Source: Chloroflexota bacterium
GTDB lineage: Bacteria; Chloroflexota; Limnocylindria; QHBO01
NCBI GenBank assembly: GCA_029865285.1
Contig: JAOUHE010000068.1
Coordinates: 1 to 8,469 of the forward strand
Reading direction: 5' to 3'
DNA: 8,469 bases
In this document: positions 1 to 5,522 of the stretch, in pieces
How positions within the stretch are numbered: position 1 is the stretch's first letter
Layout: the number at the start of each line of letters is the position of its first letter
Program-made: the position numbers and the translations under genes
The notes under the pieces: generated by a model
Databases searched by the model: none
What the model was told of the DNA's origin: nothing
What the model saw: the letters and a program-made list of their open reading frames with translations, nothing else

Positions 1-904
1 CATCGTGGCGGTCGCCGACGACGGGGGAAGCAGCGGCCGGCTGCGGAACCAGCTCGGCATCGCGCCGCCCGGCGACATCCGGAACTGCATCGCGGCGCTG
101 GCCGATGCCGAGCCGCTCATGACACAGCTCATGCAGTACCGCTTCCCGCCCGGATCGGGCCTCGATGACCACGCCTTCGGCAACCTGTTCATTGCCGCCA
201 TGACGGCGATCACCGGCGACTTCGAGGAGGCGGTGCGCGAGTCGAACCGGGTCCTGGCCGTGCGCGGCCAGGTTCTGCCGGCGACCGGTGTTCCACTGAA
301 CCTGACCGCGAGCCTTGCCTCCGGCAAGCAGGTCAGCGGGCAGGCGGCGATCAGCCGATCGGATGAGCCGATCGCTCGCGTCGCCATCGATCCTGCCGAC
401 GTGCTCGGCAACCCCGAGGCCCTGGAGCGGATCCTCGAGGCGGATCTGATCGTGGTCGGTCCGGGGAGCCTCTTCTCGAGCGTCCTGCCGAACCTGCTGA
501 TCAACGACATCCGCGATGCGATCGCCGCCGCCAGCGGCATCCGGGTCTACGTCTGCAACGTGGCCACGCAGCCCGGCGAGACCGGGTCGTTCAGCGCCTC
601 GCAGCACCTCGAGGCCCTGGTCGATCACGTTGGCGAGGGACTCTTCGACTTCGTCCTGCTCAACGACAACCGGGAGGCGAGGCGTCCGGAGGGCTGGCTG
701 GGGCAGCCGGTGCTGGTCGACGTTCGCCGCCTCGAGGGGATGCCGGTGACGATCGTTGAGGAGGACCTGGTCGATCCGATCAACGCGCACCGCCACGACC
801 CCGCCAAGCTGGCCGCCGCGCTCATGCGCATCCAGCAGGAGGACCGCGCCGAGCGCTTCCGTCAGCGCCGGTCCGTTCGACGACCGACCGCGTCCGCCGG
901 ATGA
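1..904 (+). CDS. yvcK: YvcK/CofD-like gluconeogenesis factor (5' partial)
   Basis: This is the C-terminal roughly 300 residues of a YvcK-family protein; the first complete codon is at 2-4 and the start lies upstream of the window. Numbering from the GTG at 5, characteristic blocks are ADDGGSSGRLR (4-14), PPGDIRNC (21-28), DDHAFGNLFIAAM (54-66), ADLIVVGPGSLFSSVLPNLL (146-165) and YVCNVATQPGETGSFSA (182-198). The missing N-terminus should carry the GGGTG nucleotide-sugar loop; about 30-40 residues are probably lost. In Bacillus, YvcK is needed for growth on gluconeogenic carbon sources, affects cell-wall synthesis and binds UDP-sugars; the fold resembles CofD (2-phospho-lactate transferase), but no transferase activity is implied here. 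It is cytoplasmic. The GTG at 5 is an internal valine codon (IVAVADDGG), not a start. It stops 10 nt before whiA, the usual neighbour; rapZ, often upstream, would be outside the window. Family assignment is confident; exact role is inferred from homologs. Confidence 0.95.
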   Translation, partial: IVAVADDGGSSGRLRNQLGIAPPGDIRNCIAALADAEPLMTQLMQYRFPPGSGLDDHAFGNLFIAAMTAITGDFEEAVRESNRVLAVRGQVLPATGVPLNLTASLASGKQVSGQAAISRSDEPIARVAIDPADVLGNPEALERILEADLIVVGPGSLFSSVLPNLLINDIRDAIAAASGIRVYVCNVATQPGETGSFSASQHLEALVDHVGEGLFDFVLLNDNREARRPEGWLGQPVLVDVRRLEGMPVTIVEEDLVDPINAHRHDPAKLAAALMRIQQEDRAERFRQRRSVRRPTASAG

Positions 905-914
905 GCCGCCGCTG

Positions 915-1787
915 ATGCTCGTCGCCACCGAACTCAAGAGCGAACTCGCTCGCATCCGCCCGGCGCGGCCATGCTGCCGGCGTGCCGAGTTGGCCGGGCT
1001 GCTCTTCGCGCACGGGGATCGGAACGGGGTCCGCACGCTCGACCACGCCACGGCGCGCACGGCCGTCCAGCTCGCATCGGCGCTCGGCATCGGTGCGACG
1101 GCTCCGCGTCCGGCGACTGCCGGCAGCCGATCGGGGCGCCATCACCTCGAGGTGACCCTCGACCGCTTCGCGGCCGACGATCCGACCGCCCTGCAAGCGG
1201 CGTGCGACCGCCGTGCCTTCGTTCGCGGCGCGCTGCTCGGATCGGCGTCGATCTCGCTCGGCGCGAGCGGGCCGCATGTCGAGTTCGTCCTGCGCGACCG
1301 CGACCGAGCGCGCCGGCTCCGCGACCTGCTCGCCGAGAGTGACGTCGCGGGTGGCCTGATGGAGCGTCGCGGCCGCCACGTCGTGTACCTCAAGGGCCAG
1401 GAGCAGATCGCGGCGCTGCTGCGACTGACCGGCGCCAACCGCGCGCTGCTCGACTTCGAGACCGGTCGGGTGGGCCGAGAGGTGCGCAGTCGCGTCAATC
1501 GTCTCCTCAATGCCGAGCAGGCCAACCTGGGCCGCACCGTCCGGGCAGCCGATCGGCAGCTGCAGGCCATCGCGCACCTCGATGGCACCGGCGAGCTGGA
1601 CCGCCTGTCGCCCGGTCTGCGCGAGGCGGCCGCCGAGCGGCGCGCCCACCCCGACGCCGACCTCGATGGGCTCGCGTCGTCGCTCGGGATCAGCCGCTCG
1701 GCGATGAATCACCGCCTCCGGAGATTGGTCGAGCTGGCCGGCGAGCTTGCCGCGCCTGCCTCCCCAGCGGCGAGCGTGGGCGGATGA
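915..1787 (+). CDS. whiA: WhiA-family DNA-binding regulator
   Basis: A 290-residue WhiA homolog: a degenerate LAGLIDADG (homing-endonuclease-like, non-catalytic) N-terminal part followed by a C-terminal helix-turn-helix. Visible family blocks are CCRRAELAGLL (20-30), CDRRAFVRGALLGSASISLG (97-116), the NRLLNAEQANLGRTVRAADRQ stretch around 195-215, LSPGLREAAAERRAHPDADL (231-250) and the recognition-helix region ISRSAMNHRLRRL (259-271). In actinomycetes WhiA controls sporulation genes with WhiB; in Firmicutes it affects division and chromosome segregation. The ATG at 915 is chosen because the reading frame further upstream (to an ATG at 756) overlaps yvcK out of frame and gives no WhiA-like residues, whereas LVATELKSELARI matches the family N-terminus. 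There is no clear Shine-Dalgarno, so translation probably depends on yvcK. It is slightly short for the family (about 310-330), mainly in the first half. Its stop overlaps the tpiA start (ATGA). Confidence 0.93.
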   Translation: MLVATELKSELARIRPARPCCRRAELAGLLFAHGDRNGVRTLDHATARTAVQLASALGIGATAPRPATAGSRSGRHHLEVTLDRFAADDPTALQAACDRRAFVRGALLGSASISLGASGPHVEFVLRDRDRARRLRDLLAESDVAGGLMERRGRHVVYLKGQEQIAALLRLTGANRALLDFETGRVGREVRSRVNRLLNAEQANLGRTVRAADRQLQAIAHLDGTGELDRLSPGLREAAAERRAHPDADLDGLASSLGISRSAMNHRLRRLVELAGELAAPASPAASVGG

Positions 1788-2569
1788 CCGCGGCGCGAAC
1801 CCCCGTCGTCGCGGGCAACTGGAAGATGAACCCGGCCGACCGCGCCGCTGCCACGGCCCTCGCCGTCGCCGTCAGCGAGGCCACCGCCGGGATGGCGGCT
1901 CGCATCGTGGTCTGCCCTCCCACGGTCTGGCTGACGGCGGTCTCCGAGGCCCTCGACGGCGGGCGTGCAGCGGCCGGCTCGGTGGCGGTCGGTGCCCAGA
2001 CGATGCGCGCGGAGGAGAAGGGAGCCTTCACCGGCGAGACGTCGCCCCTCATGCTCGCCGGCCTGGCCCAGTACGTGATCATCGGTCACTCCGAACGCCG
2101 CCAGTACGACAACGAGACCGATGCCGCCGTGGCCGCGAAGGTGGCCTCCGCGATCGCTCACGGGCTCATCCCGATCGCCTGCATCGGCGAGTCGGCCGAT
2201 GAGCGTCGCGCCGGGCTCACCGCGGTGGTCATCGAACGTCAGCTGCGCGCCGCCATCTCCCGTCTTGAGCGGATTGCGGGCAGTGGGCTGGTGGTCGCGT
2301 ACGAGCCGATCTGGGCGATCGGCACCGGCGACGCGGCCTCCGGAGAGGACGCGCAGGCGGCCGCAGCACAGGTGCGTGCCATCCTGGCCGAGTCCGACCC
2401 GGCCGGTGCCGACGAGGTGGCGATCCTGTACGGCGGAAGCGCGACACCGGAGAACGCGGCCGAGTACGTTGCCCAGCCCGACGTTGACGGCGCCCTGGTC
2501 GGCGGCGCCTCGCTCGACGCGGAACGGTTCGCCGGCATCGCGCGCGCCGCCGTCGAGGCCGGCGAGTGA
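1784..2569 (+). CDS. tpiA: Triosephosphate isomerase
   Basis: TpiA interconverts dihydroxyacetone phosphate and glyceraldehyde 3-phosphate in cytoplasmic glycolysis and gluconeogenesis. The 261-residue length is normal for this TIM barrel. All catalytic elements are visible: Asn12 and Lys14 in AGNWKMN (10-16), His102 in IIGHSERR (99-106), the general base Glu174 in AYEPIWAIGTG (172-182, including the flexible loop-6 hinge), and phosphate-binding ILYGGSA (214-220) and LVGGASL (238-244). The ATG at 1784 overlaps the whiA TGA in ATGA, so translational coupling is likely; no strong Shine-Dalgarno precedes it. The 3' end overlaps gpmI by 4 nt. tpiA usually follows gap and pgk in such clusters; here it follows whiA directly. 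Assignment is essentially certain from motif completeness. Confidence 0.98.
   Translation: MTAARTPVVAGNWKMNPADRAAATALAVAVSEATAGMAARIVVCPPTVWLTAVSEALDGGRAAAGSVAVGAQTMRAEEKGAFTGETSPLMLAGLAQYVIIGHSERRQYDNETDAAVAAKVASAIAHGLIPIACIGESADERRAGLTAVVIERQLRAAISRLERIAGSGLVVAYEPIWAIGTGDAASGEDAQAAAAQVRAILAESDPAGADEVAILYGGSATPENAAEYVAQPDVDGALVGGASLDAERFAGIARAAVEAGE
2555..2558 (+). promoter_or_regulatory. Ribosome binding site of gpmI
   Basis: A GAGG core inside the end of tpiA, with 7 nt between it and the GTG at 2566. It supports the GTG start of gpmI, which overlaps the tpiA stop in GTGA. This is one of the few convincing Shine-Dalgarno sequences in the window. Confidence 0.6.
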
Positions 2570-4110
2570 GCGGAGCGGGGGATCGGCCGCGGCCCGTCAC
2601 GCTGTGTGTTCTCGACGGTTTCGGCCTCTCCGATGACCCGCGGCGCAACGCGCTCATGTCGGCGCGGATGCCCACCTGGGAGCGGCTTATCGCCACCTGG
2701 CCGACCTGCCGCCTGGAGGCCGCCGGCATCGCCGTGGGGCTGCCCGAGGGGCAGATGGGCAACAGCGAGGTCGGCCACCTGAACCTCGGAGCGGGCTTCC
2801 CGGTCCTGCAGGACCTGCCCCGGATCAGCGCCGCCATCGCCGATGGGACCTTCTTCAGCAACCCGGTCCTGCGGTCCGCCGTCGAGCACGCCCTGCGGCA
2901 CGACACGCGGCTGCACCTGCTCGGGCTCATCGGGCCCGGAGGGATTCACGCCGTCGACGATCACATCCTGGCGATGGTCGATCTCGCGTCCGGGCTCGGG
3001 CTGCCGGCGGACCGGATCGTCCTCCACGCCTTCACTGACGGTCGCGACACGCCGCCGCGGTCGGCCGTCGACCTGCTGCCGGCCGTTGAGCGCGCGATGG
3101 CGGGGACTGCGACGGTCGCCACCGTGAGCGGCCGGTTCTACGCGATGGATCGGGACCGTCGCTGGGAGCGCACCGCTCTGGCCTGGAAGGCGATCGGTCA
3201 CGGCACCGGGCTGGCGGCCGCATCTGCGACCGACGCGGTGGTGGCGGGGTACGCGCGCGACGAGGGAGACGAGTTCATTCACCCGACGGTGATCGGCGCC
3301 TATGGCGGGATGGAGGACGGTGACGCGGCGGTCCACCTGAACTTCCGTGCTGATCGGGCTCGGCAACTGACGCGCGCCCTGGCGCTACCGGAGTTCGACG
3401 CATTCGATCGAGGCAGACGCCCCGCCGACCTGCTGGTGGCGACGCTCACCGAGTACCAGGCGCGCGACGAGCTGCCGGTGGCCGTCGCCTTCCCGCCGCT
3501 GGTGATCGATGGACTGGCCGCCTACCTGTCAAGGCTGGACATGCGGCAGCTGCACGTGGCGGAGACGGAGAAGTACGCGCACGTCACCTACTTCTTCAAC
3601 GGTGGAGTCGAGGACCCGTTGCCGGGCGAGGAACGCGTCCTCATCCCGTCGCGCCGCGACGTTCCGACCTATGACCTGGCGCCGGAGATGGCTGCGGAGG
3701 CGATCACCAACCAGGTGGTGGAGGCCATCGAGGCCGGTGAGACTGACTTCATCGTGGTCAACCTGGCCAACGCCGATATGGTCGGCCACACCGGGGTCTG
3801 GCAGGCGGCGGTGCGGGCGGCCGAGGTGGTCGATGCCTGCCTCGCTCGGATGGCGGACGCGACCCTGGCCGCCGGAGGCGCGCTGCTGATCACCGCCGAC
3901 CACGGCAACATCGAGGAGATGCGGGACGCCGCCGGCGCGCCGCAGACGATGCACACCACCTCGCCGGTGCCGCTCGTCCTGGTGGCTGAGGCGTGGCGAG
4001 CTCGACGCCTTCATGATGGGACGCTCGCCGACGTGGCGCCCACGGTGTGCGAGGTGCTCGGCCTGCCTCGGGGTCCAGAGATGACCGGACACAGCCTGCT
4101 CGAGCCCTGA
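2566..4110 (+). CDS. gpmI: 2,3-bisphosphoglycerate-independent phosphoglycerate mutase
   Basis: Cofactor-independent, metal-dependent (usually Mn) mutase of the alkaline phosphatase superfamily, converting 3- to 2-phosphoglycerate in the cytoplasm. The 514-residue length is typical. Visible elements are metal-ligand Asp17 in LDGFG (16-20); the phosphorylated Ser67 in GQMGNSEVGHLNLGAG (62-77); transferase-domain substrate motifs HAFTDGRDTPPRSA (154-167), SGRFYAMDRDRRW (188-200) and NFRADRARQLT (259-269); ETEKYAHVTYFFNGG (333-347); and the second phosphatase-domain metal site NADMVGHTG (402-410), TADHGN (443-448) and MHTTSPVP (462-469). Start is GTG at 2566, overlapping the tpiA stop and preceded by GAGG at 7 nt. 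It is the fourth gene of the yvcK-whiA-tpiA operon. The iPGM type, rather than the cofactor-dependent enzyme common in actinobacteria, is mild evidence about lineage. Confidence 0.98.
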   Translation: MSGAGDRPRPVTLCVLDGFGLSDDPRRNALMSARMPTWERLIATWPTCRLEAAGIAVGLPEGQMGNSEVGHLNLGAGFPVLQDLPRISAAIADGTFFSNPVLRSAVEHALRHDTRLHLLGLIGPGGIHAVDDHILAMVDLASGLGLPADRIVLHAFTDGRDTPPRSAVDLLPAVERAMAGTATVATVSGRFYAMDRDRRWERTALAWKAIGHGTGLAAASATDAVVAGYARDEGDEFIHPTVIGAYGGMEDGDAAVHLNFRADRARQLTRALALPEFDAFDRGRRPADLLVATLTEYQARDELPVAVAFPPLVIDGLAAYLSRLDMRQLHVAETEKYAHVTYFFNGGVEDPLPGEERVLIPSRRDVPTYDLAPEMAAEAITNQVVEAIEAGETDFIVVNLANADMVGHTGVWQAAVRAAEVVDACLARMADATLAAGGALLITADHGNIEEMRDAAGAPQTMHTTSPVPLVLVAEAWRARRLHDGTLADVAPTVCEVLGLPRGPEMTGHSLLEP

Positions 4111-4112
4111 GC

Positions 4113-4133
4113 GTCCGGAGGCATCGTCCGGAC
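4113..4133 (+). terminator. Weak hairpin after gpmI
   Basis: GTCCGG (4113-4118) can pair with CCGGAC (4128-4133) across a 9-nt loop just after the gpmI stop. There is no T tract. It could partly terminate the operon before secG, or be chance in GC-rich sequence; GTCCGGA also occurs twice here as a direct repeat. Low confidence. Confidence 0.25.
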
Positions 4134-4138
4134 CGGTC

Positions 4139-4147
4139 TGGTACCAT
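4139..4147 (+). promoter_or_regulatory. Extended -10 promoter of secG
   Basis: TG-G-TACCAT: an extended -10 (TG at 4139-4140, hexamer 4142-4147) ending 9 nt before the secG ATG. No recognisable -35 hexamer lies about 17 bp upstream. The expected start of transcription is at or within about 3 nt of the ATG, which would make the mRNA leaderless or nearly so. The same TGnTAnnAT pattern precedes the tRNA-Leu genes and lemA. Confidence 0.5.
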
Positions 4148-4156
4148 CGCGCACCT

Positions 4157-4378
4157 ATGACGCCGCTTACCGTTGCCCAAGCGATCCTGGCCGTCGCCCT
4201 CGTCGCATCGATACTGCTCCAGCAGCGTGGAACGGGGCTCGGCGGCGCGTTCGGTGGGGAAGTGACCGCATACCGCAGCCGGCGCGGAATCGAGCGCACG
4301 CTCTTCCGCCTCACGGTCCTGCTGGCGGCCCTCTTCGTGGTCTTCAGCCTGGTCAACCTGCTGCCGGCGTCGGCCTGA
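4157..4378 (+). CDS. secG: SecG, Sec translocon subunit
   Basis: A 73-residue small membrane protein with the SecG layout: transmembrane helix 1 at about 4-22, the conserved cytoplasmic loop with LLQQRGTGLGGAFGG (20-34), a basic stretch (YRSRRGIER, 39-47), and transmembrane helix 2 at about 50-69. SecG associates with SecYE in the plasma membrane and assists SecA-driven protein export. Length is normal. The ATG at 4157 is the only plausible start: no in-frame ATG, GTG or TTG lies between it and the gpmI stop. No Shine-Dalgarno lies at a usable distance; a GGAGG at 4117-4121 is about 35 nt upstream. Position after the glycolytic genes matches the common tpiA/gpm-secG order in Gram-positive-type genomes. 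Confidence 0.93.
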   Translation: MTPLTVAQAILAVALVASILLQQRGTGLGGAFGGEVTAYRSRRGIERTLFRLTVLLAALFVVFSLVNLLPASA

Positions 4379-4388
4379 GCCGGCCGGT

Positions 4389-4404
4389 CGCCCGATCGGG
4401 GGCG
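4389..4404 (+). terminator. Possible secG terminator hairpin
   Basis: CGCCC (4389-4393) can pair with GGGCG (4400-4404) across a 6-nt loop, 11 nt after the secG stop. It overlaps the palindrome CCCGATCGGG (4391-4400). There is no T tract, so termination is a guess from position and structure. Confidence 0.3.
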
Positions 4405-4416
4405 CCACAGGGGCTG

Positions 4417-4425
4417 TGCTATCAT
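4417..4425 (+). promoter_or_regulatory. Extended -10 promoter of the tRNA-Leu pair
   Basis: TG-C-TATCAT, with the hexamer at 4420-4425, lies 38 nt before the first tRNA-Leu. Predicted transcription start is near 4432, leaving a leader of about 30 nt for RNase P to remove. No clear -35. It is the best match to the -10 consensus in the window. Confidence 0.5.
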
Positions 4426-4463
4426 CCGTCCCGCCTCGTCGGGTTCGTCCCGCGGGCAAGCGG

Positions 4464-4551
4464 GCCGAGGTGGCGGAATAGGCAGACGCGCTAGGTTCAG
4501 GACCTAGTGACCATTACGGTCGTGTGGGTTCAAGTCCCTCCCTCGGTACCA
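4464..4551 (+). tRNA. tRNA-Leu (anticodon CAG)
   Basis: A class II tRNA with encoded CCA. The acceptor stem GCCGAGG (4464-4470) pairs with CCTCGGT (4541-4547), with a terminal G-U. The anticodon stem is CTAGG/CCTAG (4491-4495/4503-4507) and the loop TTCAGGA gives CAG at 4498-4500. The long variable arm has a GACC/GGTC stem (4509-4512/4518-4521). The T loop is TTCAAGT (4529-4535); the T stem has one T-T mismatch (4525/4539). Discriminator is A. It reads CUG, a dominant leucine codon in the neighbouring genes. The second tRNA-Leu starts 10 nt downstream, so the two are probably one transcript. Confidence 0.96.
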
Positions 4552-4561
4552 CCCCTCCGAT

Positions 4562-4646
4562 GCCCAGGTGGCGGAATTGGTATACGCGTACGTTTGAGGG
4601 GCGTATGAGGCAACTCATCCGGGTTCAAGTCCCGGCCTGGGCACCA
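4562..4646 (+). tRNA. tRNA-Leu (anticodon GAG)
   Basis: A second class II tRNA with encoded CCA. The acceptor stem GCCCAGG (4562-4568) pairs perfectly with CCTGGGC (4636-4642). The anticodon stem TACGT/GCGTA (4589-4593/4601-4605) closes with a T-G pair, and the loop TTGAGGG gives GAG at 4596-4598. The variable arm has TGAG/CTCA (4606-4609/4614-4617). The T stem CCGGG/CCCGG is perfect, with loop TTCAAGT. It reads CUC and CUU, complementing the CAG isoacceptor just upstream. Confidence 0.96.
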
Positions 4647-4667
4647 CCTTCCACCTGACGGACCGAT

Positions 4668-4695
4668 GACGCCGCTCGCCTGCGCGAGCGGCGTC
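4668..4695 (+). terminator. Strong 12-bp hairpin, likely terminator of the tRNA-Leu operon
   Basis: GACGCCGCTCGC (4668-4679) pairs perfectly with GCGAGCGGCGTC (4684-4695) around a CTGC loop, 21 nt after tRNA-Leu(GAG). It is the strongest hairpin I found in the window. It lacks a proper T tract (only TTT at 4707-4709), so it would be a U-poor intrinsic terminator of the sort proposed for high-GC bacteria, or a 3'-end processing and stability element. Confidence 0.6.
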
Positions 4696-4701
4696 GGCGT
4701 G

Positions 4702-4707
4702 TACCCT
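4702..4707 (+). promoter_or_regulatory. Possible -10 box of tRNA-Val
   Basis: TACCCT ends 8 nt before tRNA-Val, preceded directly by TG. The strong hairpin at 4668-4695 separates tRNA-Val from the tRNA-Leu genes, so a promoter in this 20-nt gap is expected unless there is read-through. If used, the primary transcript would begin within a few nt of the mature tRNA 5' end. Only a weak -10 match, and no -35. Confidence 0.3.
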
Positions 4708-4715
4708 TTGCCCGC

Positions 4716-4789
4716 GGGCGGTTAGCTCAGCTGGTCAGAGCGCCTCGTTTACACCGAGGAGGTCGGGGGTTCGAGCCCCTCACCGCCCA
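4716..4789 (+). tRNA. tRNA-Val (anticodon TAC)
   Basis: A class I tRNA. The acceptor stem GGGCGGT (4716-4722) pairs with ACCGCCC (4782-4788). The anticodon stem CCTCG/CGAGG (4743-4747/4755-4759) holds the loop TTTACAC, with TAC at 4750-4752. The T arm GGGGG-TTCGAGC-CCCTC (4765-4781) has one G-T pair. Discriminator is A4789. CCA is not encoded (the genome reads CTC after the discriminator), unlike the two tRNA-Leu genes, so CCA must be added after transcription. Confidence 0.96.
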
Positions 4790-5030
4790 CTCCCACCCTC
4801 ACCCGATCCATCCCGATCCCTTCTCCTCGAGGCTCGCCGCGAGCCCTGCCGACGACTGGCCGATCGGGCGGGAGCGGCCGCGGATACCCCCGGACTGAGC
4901 GTGCATCGGGGCACTGGGTGACGAAAGTACCCTTGGCGGACTACCAATCGGACGCCACGCTGCAAGCCGGGCCGCAAGGTTCCGCTCCTAGTCTTGAGGC
5001 AGTTCCACATCAGATCGGATTGGCGTGCAG
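4790..5030 (+). other. Non-coding leader region with possible RNA structure before the pseudopilin genes
   Basis: 241 nt without a credible gene. 4790-4830 is strongly pyrimidine-rich and has CCCGATCC twice (4802-4809, 4812-4819). GGCTCG/CGAGCC (4831-4836/4840-4845) forms a small hairpin that could end the tRNA-Val transcript. Further on, GGGT(G)AC closed by a GAAA tetraloop and GTACCC (4916-4932) makes a 6-bp stem with one bulged G, and CCAATC (4944-4949) can pair with GATTGG (5018-5023) next to the start of the first tadE-like gene. -10 candidates are TACCCT (4928-4933) and TAGTCT (4989-4994); neither has a good -35. The part at 4950-4980 (GGACGC, AAGCC, GGGCC, AAGG) loosely resembles the core of GEMM-I cyclic-di-GMP riboswitches, but spacing and the 3' half do not fit. 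I infer regulatory content without naming a class. Confidence 0.4.
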
Positions 5031-5522
5031 ATGGCTCAAACCAAGACACATCACCGGGGGCGATCCACCCGCGGACAGTCCCTCGTCGAATTGGCACTCA
5101 TCCTGCCGTTCCTGCTGGCGTTCGCCGGCGGTGCTGCGGATCTGGCGCGCGTGTACCAGGCGTCCCTGACGCTTGAATCGGCGGTGCGCAACGCCGCGGA
5201 ATACGTCGCGACGAACAGCGCGGACTCCGCCGCCGGGACGGTCGACGCTCGACGGATCGTATGTCTCGAGACAAGCAAGGTCCCCGGGTTCGTGCCCGGC
5301 GGCGGCCTCAAACCCCTGGAGACCTGCACTTCGCCGGCGGTCACGGTTCCGACCTTCTCGATCAGCACGACCGCCGTTGGCGCCACCACCAAGAACCCAA
5401 TCGGCACCGCCAAGGTGCGCGCCACGCTGAGTTTCAGCATGCTGTTCGCCTATCCACTCCTGCCCTCGCACACGTGGACGCTGTCGGCCGACGCGACCTA
5501 CAGCGTGGTCAAGAACCGATGA
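5031..5522 (+). CDS. TadE-like pseudopilin (first copy)
   Basis: A 163-residue protein with a short basic N-terminus (KTHHRGRSTR), then the TadE signature RGQSLVELALILPFLLAF (14-31). Its hydrophobic helix runs to about residue 36, followed by DLARVYQASLTLESAVRNAAEY (37-58), the usual amphipathic continuation. Gly15 and Glu20 sit at -1 and +5 of a possible type IVb prepilin cleavage site (G|QSLVE). The C-terminal part is predicted extracytoplasmic, with Cys78 and Cys99 as a possible disulfide. TadE-family proteins are minor pseudopilins of Flp/Tad pilus systems; whether this one builds a pilus is unknown. The ATG at 5031 is preferred to the GTG at 5025; neither has a clear Shine-Dalgarno, and the choice changes only two residues. 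It overlaps the next gene by 4 nt (ATGA). Confidence 0.85.
   Translation: MAQTKTHHRGRSTRGQSLVELALILPFLLAFAGGAADLARVYQASLTLESAVRNAAEYVATNSADSAAGTVDARRIVCLETSKVPGFVPGGGLKPLETCTSPAVTVPTFSISTTAVGATTKNPIGTAKVRATLSFSMLFAYPLLPSHTWTLSADATYSVVKNR

Noticed and set aside
5..7. GTG at 5 as the start of yvcK
   Set aside because: It falls in the middle of the conserved IVAVADDGGSSG block, so the real start is outside the window.
756..914. Upstream extension of whiA to ATG 756
   Set aside because: It overlaps yvcK by about 150 nt in another frame, and the extra residues are Arg/Ser/Pro-rich with no WhiA similarity.
2239..3366. Long minus-strand open frame (375 codons) opposite tpiA/gpmI, and similar ones at 822-1712, 3529-4425 and 7011-8021
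   Set aside because: Their translations are Arg/Gly/Pro-rich with no recognisable domain and they lie wholly opposite genes with complete catalytic motifs. Long antisense frames are expected at this GC content.
4449..4464. Hairpin CCCGC/GCGGG just before tRNA-Leu(CAG)
   Set aside because: It includes the first base of the mature tRNA and has no supporting context; it is likely chance in GC-rich sequence.
4802..4819. Direct repeat of CCCGATCC with 10-nt period
   Set aside because: Only two short copies in a pyrimidine-rich stretch; nothing suggests a CRISPR, iteron or binding-site array.
4716..5030. tRNA-Val as an attachment site for an integrated element
   Set aside because: No integrase, transposase or repeat of the tRNA 3' end was found in the window, and the downstream genes match their neighbours in base composition.
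5261..5518. Upstream extension of the second tadE-like gene to ATG 5261
   Set aside because: The added 86 residues overlap the first tadE-like gene out of frame and would place the prepilin-like N-terminus in mid-protein. ATG 5519 gives the canonical N-terminus.
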